The notes: generated from the letters alone by a model not told the origin. DNA of 64,000 nt from Isoperla grammatica (GCA_945910005.1 OX246740.1:56661221-56725220), one strand, 5' to 3'; counted from the stretch's first letter, positions 28,184 to 40,090 are shown. Translations and numbers: made by a program.

Positions 28184-29628
28184 TTAGATGAGCGTAGCGA
28201 AGCGGAGTGAATCTTTCCATACAACTCGATCGGCGCTTTGTCTGTGTGTCTGTCTGTATGTATGTATGTATGTATGTATGTCTGTCTGTATGTCTGTATG
28301 TGCGCTAAATTTTGTTCGTCGCGCACAGGTCAAACGGCTTGACGAATTTGCCTGAAATTTTCGGGCAACGTTTGTGACCACTAAACTCGATGCTGTTAAC
28401 ATAACCAGCAAAATTCGTTAAGATGCCAACCCACCAAAAATTAATAACTGAAAAACAAAATTGTTTATTTATTTAATTAAATGAAAACTTACAAACAGAT
28501 TTAAATAATGTTTCACTTGTAGATTCACATTAACGGTACCAACATTTAACAAAAGTTTCACAATTGTAAGTTCATCCGCCATGTTATAAAAAAATATTGT
28601 TTATTTACAACAATAATTTCTTCATTTGTACAGTGTTCCGCCGATATGGTTCGCATTTGCGGACTTTTGCAATAAGATGCACATAGTATACACCAAAAAT
28701 AGCGTACGGAACAATACCTATGCACTATTATTTGGAATCTCGATAGCTGTCATAAAATAGCAACAATGACATAAGATGCCAACCTACAAAAAATTAACAA
28801 CTGAAACACGTATTTTGTTATTTATTTATTTAAATTAAAACTTACGAACGAATATTTATGATTTTTTATATGTAGGTCCACATCAATACTACCAACACTC
28901 GACATTAGTTTCAAAATTGTTGCTTTAACCGCCATGTTATAAACAAATATTGTTTATTTACGGCAGACATTTTCTTCATTTTTACAGTGTTCCACCGATA
29001 TGATTCGCATTTGCGGACCATTGAAGTTAGATGCACATAGTATGCTGCAGAAATGGCGTAGGGAGTCAGACCTTTCTCACTATGTATTTGGAATTTTGAT
29101 AGCTATCATAGAATGGCTACAATGGCGTGTTATGTTTTATGACTTTCACGGCAAAAATGCAAATGTTAACAACGAACTCTGTTTACAAATAAAAAAGCTT
29201 TTATTATAATTTAAAAGCGGGTTTTTGTATGATAAAACAATAATACATTTTACATATAGTCTATATCTACATTATGGAACTTTCCATACACTTATAGGTT
29301 TAATAGTTTATGAATGAGAGCCTATTGAGTAGACCATGGTCGAATTAAATTATGCGGAAATCCATTGAAAAATCAACTTAAAGGTTTGAATTTATTTAAA
29401 GAAAACATCTTAACGGATTTAAATAATATTTCGTGCATTTATTCGAAACATATCGAGAAATAATATACACAAGTAATATGGTTGTTACTTGCTCCGCCAT
29501 TTTGTAAAAAAATCATATGTTTATTATTACGTTTTTTTTTTTAAAGAGAAATATGATATTCAAAAGATGTGTTTGCTTTAAAACATTGAACCAACTCGCT
29601 CATCTGGCAACGCGGAGCGTTTTCCTAG
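28184..29628 (+). mobile_element. Helentron/HINE-type unit 2
   Basis: This unit begins directly after the CTAG of unit 1 and has the same layout, including the microsatellite, the two internal sub-repeats, and the 3' hairpin with CCTAG. Here a TGA that closes a short frame in the other units is TGG. This leaves a 69-codon open frame (29000-29209) that begins MIRICGPLKLDAHSM. It is followed by a 36 bp spacer that separates units 2 and 3. Confidence 0.78.
29000..29209 (+). other. Exon-like conserved block within HINE units
   Basis: Each unit contains a block preceded by a pyrimidine-rich stretch and CAG (TTCTTCATTTTTACAG-like). It then reads TGTTCCACCGATATGATTCG and a ~42 codon frame ending ...AIIEWLQ before TGA. 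Equivalent positions are about 27560, 30474 and 31925. The frame is preserved apart from a few substitutions. It resembles a captured exon with its acceptor, but I do not recognise the protein, and a chance frame is equally possible. Confidence 0.3.
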
Positions 29629-29664
29629 TAATTAAAACAAATATTTGCGACTTCACGTGCATAG

Positions 29665-31122
29665 TTAGATGAGCGCAGCGAAGCGGAGTGAATCTCTCCA
29701 TACAACTCGATCGGCGCTTTGTCTGTGTGTCTGTATGTCTGTATGTATGTATGTATGTCTGTATGTGCGCTAAATTTTGTTCGTCGCGCACAGGTCAAAC
29801 GGCTTGACGTATTTGGCTGAAATTTTCGGGCAACGTTTGTGACCACTAAACTCGATGCTGTTAACATAACCAGCAAAATTCGTCAAGACGCCAACCTACA
29901 AAAAATTAATTACTGAAAAATAAAATTTGTTTATTTATTTAATTAAATAAAAACTTACAAACGGATTTAAATGATGTTTCACTTGTAGATTAACATCAAC
30001 AGTACCAACACTTGACAAAAGTTTCAAAATTGTAAGTTCATCCGCCATGTTATAAAAAAATATTGTTTATTTACACCAATAATTTCTTCATTTTTACAGT
30101 GTTCCGCCGATATGATTCGCATTTGCGGACTTTTGCAATTAGATGCACATAGTACACACCAAAACTAGCGTACGTAACAATACCTATGCACAATTATTTT
30201 GAATCTCGATAGCTGTCATAAAATGGCTACAATGACATATGATGCCAACCTACAAAAGATTAACAACTGAAACACATGTTTTGTTATTTATTTAATTAAA
30301 TTAAAACTTACACACGGATATTAACGATTTTTTACATGTAGGTCCACATCAATACTACCAACACTCGACATTAGTTTCAAAATTGTTGCTTGAACCGCCA
30401 TGTTATAAACAAATATTGTTTATTTACGGCAGACATTTTCTTCATTTTTACAGTGTTCCACCGATATGATTCGCATTTGCGGACCATTGAAGTTAGATGC
30501 ACATAGTATGCTGCTGGAATGGCGTAGGGAGTCAGACCTTTCTCACTATGTATTTGGAATTTTAATAGCTATCATAGAATGGCTACAATGACGTGTTATG
30601 TTTTATGACTTTCACGGCAAACATGTAGAAAATAACAACAAACTTGGTCGACAATTTAAAAAGCTATTATTATAGTTTAAATGCAAGTTATTGTATAATT
30701 AATTAATATTACATTTTAGATATAGTCTCTATCTACATTATGGAACTTTCCCTACACTGATAGCAAAGATTAGACTGTCTAATCTTTGCTGATAGGTTTA
30801 ATAGTTTATGATTAAGAGCCTATTGAGTAGACCACGGTCGAATGAAATTATGCGGAAATCCATCAACTTGAAGGTTTTAATTTCTTTAAAGAAAACTTGT
30901 TAACGGATTTCAATAATATTTCTTGCATTTATTAGCAACATATCAAGAAATAATATACTGAAGTTATAAGGTTGTAACTTGATCCGCCATCTTGTAAAAA
31001 AATCATATGTTTATTATAAAGGTATTTTTTTTTTTTTTAAGAGTAATATGATATGCAAATGATTTATTTGATTTGATACATTGAAGAAATCGCTCATCTG
31101 TCAACGCGGAGCGTTTTCCTAG
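29665..31122 (+). mobile_element. Helentron/HINE-type unit 3
   Basis: It has the same layout and ends as units 1 and 2. It carries a unique hairpin insertion at 30762-30790: 13 bp arms, AGCAAAGATTAGA and its exact complement, around CTG. The sequence interrupts an otherwise conserved CTGATAGGTTTAATAG block. The terminal CCTAG joins unit 4 directly. Confidence 0.78.
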
Positions 31123-32550
31123 TTAGATGAGCGTAGCGAAGCGGAGTGAATCTCTCCATACAACTCGATCGGCGCTTTGTCTGTGTGTATGTGTGTGTGT
31201 ATGTATGTATGTATGTATGTATGTGCGCTAAATTTTGTTCGTCGCGCACAGGTCAAACGGCTTGACGTATTTGGCTGAAATTTTCGGGCAACGTTTGTGA
31301 CCACTAAACTCGATGCTGTTAACATAACCAGGAAAATTCGTCAAGATGCCAACCTACAAAAAATTAATTACTGAAAAATAAAATTTGTTTATTTATTTAA
31401 TTAAATGAAAATTTACAAACAGATTTTAATGATGTTTCACTTGTAGATTACTATCAACGGTACCAACACTTGACAAAAGTTTCAAAATTGTAAGTTTATC
31501 CGCCATGTTATAAAAAAATATTGATTATTTACTACAATAATTTCTTCATTTTTACAGTGTTCCACCGACATGATTCGCATTTGCGGACTATTGCAGTTAG
31601 ATGCACATAGTATACAACAAAGATAGCGTACGTAACAATTCCTATGCACTATTATTTAGAATTTCGATAGCTGTCATAGAATGGCTACAATGACGTAAGA
31701 TGCCAACCTACAAAAAATTAACAACTGAAACACATGTTTGGTTATTTATTTCATTAAATTAAAACTTACACACCGATATAAATAATTTTTTATATTCAAG
31801 TCCACATCAATAGTACCAACACACGACAATAGTTTCAAAATTGTAGCTTCAACCGCCATGTTATAAACAAATATTGTTTATTTACGGCAGTAATTTTCTT
31901 CGTTTTTACAGTGTTCCACCGATATGATTCGCATTTGCGGACCATTGAAGTTAGATGCACATAGTATTCTACCGAAATGGCTTACGCAGTCAGACCTTTC
32001 TCACTATGTATTTGGAATTTTGATAGCTATCATAGAATGGCTACAATGACGTGTTATATTTAATAACGTTCACGGCAAACATGCAAATGTTAACAACGAA
32101 CTTGGTCGACAAATTAAAAAGCTTTTATTATGATTTAAAAGCGGGTTTTTGTATGATTAATTAATATTACATTTTAGATGTAGTCTGTATCTACATTATG
32201 GAAGTTTCCATACACTAATAGGTTTAATAGTTTATGAATTAGAGCCTATTGAGTAGACCACGGTCGAATGAAATTATGCGAAAATCCATCAACTTGAAGG
32301 TTTTAATTTCTTTAAAGAAAACTTTTTAACGGATTTTAATAATATTTCGTGCATTTATCAGCTACATATCAAGAAATTATATACTTAAGTTATAAGGTTG
32401 TAACTTGATCCGCCATGTTGTAAAAAATCATATGTTTATTATAAGGGTATTTTTTTTTAAAGAGTACCGGTAATATGATATGCAAATGATTTATTTGATT
32501 TGATACATTGAAAAAAATCGCTCATCTGTCAACGCGGAGCGTTTTCCTAG
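31123..32550 (+). mobile_element. Helentron/HINE-type unit 4
   Basis: The last unit of the array, with the same start, microsatellite, two internal sub-repeats, 3' subterminal repeat, hairpin and CCTAG. After CTAG the sequence (TTAAGGAACAG) no longer matches the family, so 32550 is the right edge of the array. Confidence 0.78.
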
Positions 32551-32974
32551 TTAAGGAACAGAACACCGAGGGTAATTATATGTAATGATGACAATGCACT
32601 TCTTTCTTCTGTCACACACGAAATGCAACTGAATGTTATCGACATAGACGCGACTCTTTAGTATAGAAACACTTCCCACACTCTTTGCCCAGGTGTCAAA
32701 ATGTGTAGGACTTGTATCTAGCTTAATGTTAACACATCTCAAGAGATTGTCTAGATTGGCTGTGGCAGCCACTACCAGGGTTTCTACAAACTTCGTCTTG
32801 AAACTGTATGATGATGTTTTCTAACTTTCGCCATGTTTGTTCGGAGCTGATCTCCAGATTAGGGGCTAATCCCAGGATTAAACTTGGGTGAATCCCGGCG
32901 TTTACTCTAAGAGCGTTCTTGCTTTGCTCTAACTCCACAACTCCACACTGGCCCGTGTTGACGGTGACCAAGCC
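32551..32974 (-). other. Unrecognised possible coding remnant
   Basis: On the minus strand, after an acceptor-like GTCCGTAG at about 32975-32982, an open frame reads through CGVVELEQSKNALRVNAGIH and TWRKLENIIIQFQDE. About one base-shift later a second frame continues VVAATANLDNLLRCVN and SPTHFDTWAKSVGSVSILKS to a stop near 32552. The composition looks protein-like and the two frames could be one ancestral coding region broken by a frameshift. I do not recognise the family. It abuts the right edge of the Helentron array. Confidence 0.28.
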
Positions 32975-32982
32975 TACGGACA

Positions 32983-34343
32983 ATTAATTCACAAGGGATG
33001 AAAGAAGGGCGTCTTTTAACATACAAGACACGAAGTGGAAAGAACATAGCATTAGATCGTTGAATATATGCGATTCACTTGTTTTAAACTGAAAATCCTT
33101 CTAAATAGTAAACGTTTTTCAGATTTTTTTAAATTCTTAACAGCATTAATGAAACAATTTTCTTCATTTAGAGTTTATTATTTACAAACTAGGGTAGGCT
33201 ACTCAACTGCGAATCCTGCCTTAACTGGCATGTGGCGTTTTTAATCATCATAATCACCAAATCGTCGTCTCGATTAGCATAGTTGCCAAAATATAAAACG
33301 CAACGTCCAAATATAATCATCATCAATTGTAAAATAATTTTAAAAATTGTTTTATTGTGTTCCATTAGTTCCAGCAGAGAGGGTATAGACAATAAACACG
33401 GTTATTATATATAATACATGTGTTCTTGAAAACTTCTCGAGACAACAGCTTCTCATACCAACAACACACATTAACATCTTGATCACTTTATTATGACGGC
33501 TAATCGGTTTAGTGCTGGTTTGTGAACAAGTACGCTCGTCCGTTAGCCGCTTTGCGACATGGGAAGTATTCCGACATGCAGACTGACAGGATAATTCATA
33601 ATTATTTTCAGGGTGTGAATAAGCGAACTCACTTTCAACTTTCGCCGAAAACAAAGTGTCGCACAGAGCAGAGTAATAAATACAAAAACCATAATGATTC
33701 ACGTTCACTGTAATTATCCGATACCAATTTGCGTGGGGGTCCGCCTTGTTTGTGGTTAAACTGGAGCATGGATCATCTTGGGTTCGCGATCTCAAATATA
33801 ATTGGGTGGGAATTTGAATGTAAATGTGTACGCTACTGTACTAACCAATTATCAACCACAAACACAACAATTACTTTAATCCATTCCATTTTCTATATGT
33901 TCTTTGTATCTCATGCAGACTATATAGAAGAGGTTTTAGTTTTAGAACTGGTCATGTTCATTAATATTTTGTTTCTATATTTCTTTACAACTAGGTAATT
34001 TTGGAAGGTTCCTACACTTTATCACTTGTCTGTGTATTTCACTTGCTTTGAAATATTTGAACGGTAATGGCGGCCACTTAGGCCACCATAATTTAGTAGA
34101 GCGCCGACGTGTACTTACTTTACTACCCTTCCTGAATGTGTTTACCTGTTAGGAACACTTCAAGCGAGGATAACTCGTGTAAAGCATGAAGCAACACTGA
34201 GAGTTCACCCGTAGAGGTTAGCTAGAATCAGCGGGTGTGCCTGTGGTCGTTGTTTTAAACTGTACATATTGCCAATGTATTTGTTCCTGCCTTGGTTCTG
34301 TGCAGAGACAGTGGGCGTATCAGCTAAGAACCCCTTTGAACGT
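32983..34343. other. Spacer without recognised genes
   Basis: Apart from the SINE tail fragment at 33241-33312, I see no domain, splice-supported frame or repeat here. The 147-codon frame on the minus strand (33352-33795) has no recognisable motif and is probably chance. Confidence 0.4.
33241..33312 (+). mobile_element. Family A SINE tail fragment
   Basis: AATCATCATAATCACC is followed by ATCGTCGTCTCGATTAGCAT and AGTTGCCAAAATATAAAACG. This is the family's tail without a recognisable tRNA head. A nearby second ATATAATCATCATC suggests the insertion site. Confidence 0.45.
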
Positions 34344-34522
34344 ATCCGTGCAAAGATAACGCTCTACGCATTTATCCGTGCAAAGATAACGCTCTACGCA
34401 TTTATCCGTGCAAAGATAACGCTCTACGCATTTATCCATGCAAAGATAACGCTCTACGCATTTATCCATGCAAAGATAACGCTCTACGCATTTATCCGTG
34501 CAATATAACGCTCTACGCATTT
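34344..34522. repeat. 30 bp minisatellite, six copies
   Basis: Six units of ATCCRTGCAAAGATAACGCT plus CTACGCATTT start at 34344, 34374, 34404, 34434, 34464 and 34494; the last has a one-base deletion. The ten-residue periodic open frames on both strands follow from the 30 bp period. Confidence 0.95.
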
Positions 34523-35021
34523 GACCATATCACTATCGGTTCTATATTATGAAGTGTACAAGATTGTTAAACGGTCAATGAGACAGAGAGCCATGTTGTT
34601 ACTTCACGTTTCTTCATTCCGCCAGGATAGATTGATCTGGGAAGAGGGGGGGGGGGGGGGGGGAGTAAAACAGGAACAGCAGGACTCGGGACCCCCGCCA
34701 AGAGAGATTGAAGTTTCAGTATTTGAAAATCATTTCGTTCATGTTTTTATGAAATGTTCTAGAGAGAAACGATTCATAAAACTGCGATGGGTTAAAAGTC
34801 AATACTCGTCTGCGGGAGTAACTTGAAGGTAGTTTCGAACAGTTTTAACTTGTCTAGTTCCTCTACCTTCCACTACGCTGAGGCAGCGTGTATTAAAGGG
34901 ACAGTAGATCAGGAGCTGAGGTCGGTATGAGAGTAATTATTAATTAGGTTTCCAAAATTTGATTTTGGTTCGCTTTTTTGCATACACCCAAAAAAACCTT
35001 CTCAATTTTTTTTACGACGAC

Positions 35022-35145
35022 CGAGCGCTCGTGCACTGAGGACGGGGCGTGGGCGTCGCGTCTAGAAGGCAGTGATGGGGCGAGTGCTCGTGCACTGAGG
35101 ACGGGGCGTGGGCGTCGCGTCTAGAAGGCAGTGAAGGAGCGAGCG
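35022..35145. repeat. 59 bp tandem duplication in a CpG-rich segment
   Basis: Two nearly identical copies of a GC-rich unit containing CTCGTGCACTGAGGACGGGG and CGTCGCGTCTAGAAGGCAGT start at about 35028 and 35087. They lie in a CpG-rich interval (about 35020-35400) that also contains CGCTCGCTCGC and GCGTCACGTGATGCGCC. The interval may be a regulatory region. No gene start is evident. Confidence 0.75.
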
Positions 35146-35740
35146 CGCGCACTTTGAACCGCACTGTTAGCCAACTGCTCGGGGTCAAGGAGGCAGGAGT
35201 GAAAGTGCGCCTGCGACTGCGCCGCACTCAACCCGCAACGCAGGTTCCCACGAAGTATTTATGCAACAGGTAATCGCGCTCGCTCGCTATTTACTCTACA
35301 ACTGTTATTAACATTAATGCACTTAAATCGCAACTTAAGCTTTCAGATTCGCGCAGTGTTTGAGGTAGGTGGGCGTAGTTGCCACGTTGCGTCACGTGAT
35401 GCGCCAGGCTAAGTAATGTACTCAGCATCTCCCCTTAGCTTAGCTTAGACGTCCGTATATACTTAAGATAATACATATTTAAGTACGAGATACGTAAGTG
35501 TATAGTGTGCATTGGGCATCAGTCCACTTTGAGAAGGGTTCCAATTTTAAAATTCAAATAAATAAAAGAAAAAAATGATGAAAATGGCAAACGGGAGGAC
35601 CTCATTTCATCATGTCTTACGAACGATTGGCAGAATCACTCTGCGCTGAATTCTACCCTATTCCAGTAGCCCATTAAGTCAACAAAACCATAAGAAGGGA
35701 ATTACTTAAAAGTTGGAAACATAGTAGAACAGGTAAAACG
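35146..35740. other. CpG-rich then AT-rich spacer
   Basis: The CpG-rich part (to about 35400) contains CACGTG inside GCGTCACGTGATGC and could be regulatory. The rest is plain AT-rich sequence. No exon was recognised. Confidence 0.35.
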
Positions 35741-35948
35741 TTATATAAAACCTAGTAGTTGGACTATACACTGTTCCTTGTCAAGATCAAACAATTAAAA
35801 CCGCAATATTTCGAGCCCTGATCAGAGCTCTTCAACGGGCGGGCGGGCGCCCGTTGAAGAGCTCTGATCAGGGCTCGAAATATTGCGGTTTTAATTGTTT
35901 GATCTTGACAAGGAACAGTGTATAGTCCAACTACTAGGTTTTATATAA
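35741..35948. repeat. Perfect palindrome, 100 bp arms
   Basis: The left arm (35741-35840) and right arm (35849-35948) are exact reverse complements by eye, separated by an 8 nt GGGCGGGC loop. An 11 bp direct repeat, AAGGGAATTAC, lies at 35695-35705 and overlaps the right arm end at 35947-35957. Such a perfect long hairpin is rarely stable for long, so it should be young. Alternatives are a template-switch event in the genome or a fold-back chimera made during library preparation or assembly. Confidence 0.95.
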
Positions 35949-37904
35949 GGGAATTACAACAAAAATATTAACAACAATAGGCCTAGAGTAATTAGTTCAA
36001 TTCATAACGGATTCAAATGATGTGTTGTTGTTGTCAGGGGTACTGAAGATGATAACTGATGAAGAACATTAGGTATAGAAACTCACTTCAGCTATAACAC
36101 GCGTCATTCAGACAATTACTTTGGAAAACGAAGAAATGGAGAATGTTAATAATTGATAAAAAATTAAGAGATTGGCAAAAGTTCGTCAGTCCAAAACAAA
36201 CAAAACGCTCAACATGGGTATAGAACACTTGATCGCGGCACGAGTCTATTGATAAGAACCCGACAAGTCGTCGTCGTGTCTGCAATTAAAACACGTTGGT
36301 ATCACTTCAAGTTCAGTGTGTGTGAGTGTTGGCAGACCTTTCTCCTCGACCGTATCCTGCTCACAATAGTACTGCACTTGCAATCCCACTTTCTCCTGCA
36401 CAGTTCCTGTATCGATAATAACCACCCCAAAAAACTGGTCGCGAGAGACGAACTGTGGACACGTGTATGGAAAGTCTGCTGCTCAGCCTGCAACGTTGTG
36501 TGCACGTGTATGAACACACGTGTAAGCAATCACGTCGTCTTCCGTTTTATTGATTGATTCTTTATTTTGCAATCGTTGAATTAATTTATTCTCTGATTTT
36601 TATTTGTCTCTTGGTAAAATAAATGTTATTTTCGATTCATGCCTCCAACATCAAAAGATAATCATCAATGAGGAATCGAACATATTTATCTTCTGGAGGC
36701 TATTTTGAATACAGATTCTATCAAAATAATGTGGTTTGGCAGTAAAAAGCAATGTTGTTAACTGAGTTGCGTAGCTATTTTGCCATTGGAGGTTTTTTTG
36801 GGGGTGTGTGTAGAGATTTTATGACCATTGGAGGAAAAACAAAAACAACATTGTATTTGTTTGTAAGGCCGTACGTTAATTATTTCCATTTTCATCCCAC
36901 AGGGTTATAAACATTTCGTGTGTTTTAGTTTCATAACCGTGAGGTAACGCAAGCAATTGTTTTTTTAGCTTTGATGTCAATGCCTGATGCGCGCCCAAGG
37001 GTTAGAAAGTTAATTACGAATGAATTTTATGAAAACAGATTCATGACTGTGGTGAATGTCCTTCGTACCTTGCGTGAGCTGCAGACCGTTGGTTCGATCC
37101 TTGAACACTGGCCAGGGGCTTCGGTTGACCTCTGACCTTCAGTCTCATCTCGTGTGTGTTGACTCGCAGGCGTTGATCAAGATGAGTCAACTTGGAAGAC
37201 ATTCTGTCAATAAATGTGATGTCTATATTTCTACTTTATGGCAAAAATACGTCACTAACGAGTCAGAAGAGATTTTTACTACTGAAAGTTCCAACAAATG
37301 TATAGTTTGTGAATCACAACATTGGTCAGAGGCTGAGAGTGGGGGGGGGGGGGGGATGTTACCACAGCCCAGGATGTGATAGGCAATGAAATGAATCTGG
37401 GGGTCAGGAAAAGAGAGGGGACCAATTGGTGGTTCGTGGATCCTCCTACGATTTTGGAGTAATTTCAAATTAAGTAACGATTAATTATTTGACTTTAACT
37501 AAACAAACATAATAATAGTTGCTATTCGGGCCTCTATTCGAAAATCGGTGATGAATATGATGATCACGTAGAGGGTAATTCTAGGAAAACCTAATAGATA
37601 ACACGATTATGAAGATAGACAAGCACATTTTTTAATTTCGGGGGCAATACAACCTCCAGCTTTAAATTTGATCCACTATCATTGGCAGATGCAAAGTGTG
37701 TTGGGGGATGCAGATGTCCCACCCCCAGTCTATAGTCACGTGACAAACCGACCAATCCCCGGACCGGACGCTGAAGCGATTTAAAAATGAAAGCGATGTA
37801 AGTTTTAAGGGAATGCCTTGTCTGCTGTGAGGTAACTCTCACTATGGGAGAGAGTGAGTGAGTGAGTGCAAGCTGGGCTCAATGTAGGTGAACCAGATGA
37901 AGCA

Positions 37905-37968
37905 GGACCAGGGCTCAACACCCGGCTGATACTCTCGGACCAGGGCTCGACACCCGGTTGACGCTCTT
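37905..37968. repeat. 32 bp tandem duplication
   Basis: Two copies of GGACCAGGGCTCRACACCCG followed by GYTGAYRCTCTY start at 37905 and 37937 and differ at a few transitions. Nothing indicates function. Confidence 0.85.
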
Positions 37969-38090
37969 GTACATGATTCCCCATGCTATTATGATAGTGA
38001 TATTATCAGGCACGGAGAAATATTATTGAAAGGCGATGGGGAAGGAAAAAATCAAAATAGTTGAAGGATACAAAGATTGTAATACTTATG

Positions 38091-38160
38091 TATTTATTTA
38101 ATTTATTTAATGTCCCATTCAGTCATAAAACTGATTTAGACAGGAAGACAATAAATGATA
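38091..38160 (-). mobile_element. Dispersed retroelement 3' tail, minus strand
   Basis: The minus strand reads TTATTGTCTTCCTGTCTAAA, then TCAGTTTTATGACTGAATGG, then GACATTAAATAAA. The same word order is found at 57401-57450 and 59391-59450. A shared tail with no other homology fits the 3' ends of truncated LINE insertions, or of SINEs that borrow that tail. Confidence 0.5.
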
Positions 38161-39620
38161 CAACTTTGCGATATAGAATGAAACGATAGAAAAGGCACTG
38201 GAAAAAATATTAAGATAATGTTACAACAAAAACAAAACAATATTATCGAGGGAGAGATCATTGAACAATGAAAAAAATCGATATGTATTAGGTTCATGTT
38301 ACAGCTTACCAGTCTTTCATTGATTGTGCCGGTATTTATATTTTGTACATGTCCATTAAATCGCATACCCTGGGGTATTTGCTCCACGGACAGGAATATA
38401 TTATGCATCGTACAATCACCCCCCCCCCCCCCCCCCACCCAACCACCCATGCGTTGACGGAAATACTGTCAGAAACAATGGTGACTGCATGAAAAACATA
38501 CTAAAACTATGAACTATTAAACAAATATTGTTTGAGTCGTTCACGTTTTCATACATTTCACCAAATATAATTCTGAAATGGATTTGGAAACGTTAACAAA
38601 CAAAAAGAATATGTGCATTGTACACCCGCAACAAAAGCCTGAGAAACATTTTATATTTTAATCGTATAACTATATAACACGTTCAAAGAAGGTCATAACC
38701 GTTTTGGAATGAGATAAGGTTGGTGTTACTTTCTGATTGATATCGAAGTGATATAATAAACGCAACAGTTGGCGCGTTGTTATACTACAGAGTACATACT
38801 TGGGCGTGTTAACTACAACTAGGCCATTTAATTCATTTTTATCTTTTAAACACCTTCACTCAACTGAAACCTTGATTGTTTTGGAGGACAGCCTGATAGA
38901 GTTATTAATAGATGACAATGTGTGAAGGTTCGAACACAATCTATGAGTCTCTCTCAGCTGTTATTCACTCAGGCCACGTCGCTTTGGATGATGTAAATGC
39001 ATGGCATGACACTGGTCAAATCTAAACCAATTATTGATTTTAAGTTAAATTTTTAATCCTTCATTATTTTATTGATAACTTTAAGACCCACCGTTTGAAC
39101 CCGAATGCAAGACCTCGAATGTTAAATGTGTGTTACGCCACTTTCACCTCCCTCATTGAACATAAGCACTAGTTAGTTATGCACAACTTGTATCGACTTA
39201 TCTGACTCGTTTTGTCATGTGTTGGAAATTAAATCAATATGAACAGATAAGAAACATTTTATTACTCTGTTTTTTAACTTTTTTTGTAATTGCATACACG
39301 TGCTTGAATTCCAAAAAATAAGGCTACGCAGAAAAGCTTAGAGTAAGGCATTGAATTGACACAACTTGCAATCAGTTGTCATAAGAAAAGTATATCCAAA
39401 GCAACACTGTTACTATCATGGAGTGGCTGCAGTTTATGATCAACGAATGTGTCAAACCGTACCGATTCACAATAATTTGAACGAGAGTTGTAAGTAGAAA
39501 TACTGAAACAACCAACAGATTCACAACAGTAGTCAACCCAGCGCTTTAATTAATTTACTTATGTCATTGACTATAACAATATATCCGGTACTACTGTGTT
39601 TTGTGTGAATCTCAGGCGTC

Positions 39621-39772
39621 AGTGGGGGCTCATGCGATTGTTTATTACTCCTAAGGACGTGGGTTCACATCCCGTATAAGACATGGATTTTTTCATCTTC
39701 ATCTATCACCCTTCATCGTCTCGAATAGCATGATTGCAATAATACAGACGCAATGCATGAATAATGACTAAA
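39621..39772 (+). mobile_element. tRNA-derived SINE, family A
   Basis: The head is degraded, but a B-box-like GTGGGTTCACATCCCG is followed by TATAAGACATGG, TTCATCTTCATCTATCACCC and TTCATCGTCTCGAATAGCAT, then GATTGCAATAATACAGACGC. It is one of the better-preserved bodies of the family. Confidence 0.6.
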
Positions 39773-39867
39773 TATCATTATCCCATCGAACAACACCCGA
39801 TTTAAGGTGCGCATTTTTTGTGTTTTAACAAAAATATCTCCTGGAATAAGTATGCAACTGTAACTGC

Positions 39868-40090
39868 TGATAGAGGTGGCTTAGCGGTAAGACGCGAGAC
39901 TCTAATTCGGGAGGTCGCCCGTTCGATTCCGGCCACCGGCAGTCCTGACTGAAGGTTTTTTCCGAGGTTTTCCTCAGTCGTAAAGGCGACTGCTGGGATT
40001 GAGTCCTACTAACAGCCCTCGGACATTCCTCCCCAGCTATCCAAACACTCTAATAATCTAGTTAGTCACCTGAAGAGAGGAACATCAGGT
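39868..40090 (+). mobile_element. tRNA-derived SINE, family B
   Basis: The tRNA-like head has a good A box (TGGCTTAGCGG, 39877-39887) and B box (GTTCGATTCC, 39921-39930). The pieces GAGGTGG and CCACCGG near the ends could pair as an acceptor stem. It continues with GGTTTTTTCCGAGGTTTTCC, then TCAGTCGTAAAGGCGACTGC, a body typical of arthropod tRNA-SINEs rather than of a tRNA gene. The 3' end is placed tentatively after a CACCTGAAGAG block. Confidence 0.65.

Larger units (their letters stand above)
35949..39620. other. Spacer with minor repeats
   Basis: No convincing exon. It contains a tRNA-like word (GTTGGTTCGATCCTTGAAC near 37090), a 15 G tract (37341-37355), a 32 bp tandem duplication (37905-37968), an 18 C tract (38419-38436) and a LINE-tail-like segment (38091-38160, minus). 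Frames of 80-107 codons have no domain. Confidence 0.45.

Noticed and set aside
33352..33795. 147-residue minus-strand frame
   Set aside because: It has no recognisable domain, signal or splice context and sits in ordinary spacer.
35849..35948. Hammerhead-ribozyme-like words (CTGAT...CGAAA) in the palindrome arm
   Set aside because: The core reads CTGATCA where the hammerhead needs CTGANGA, and the flanking stems do not form the required three-way junction.
39873..39943. A functional tRNA gene
   Set aside because: A and B boxes are good, but the stems pair poorly and the sequence continues into a SINE body shared with the fragment at 6562-6660.
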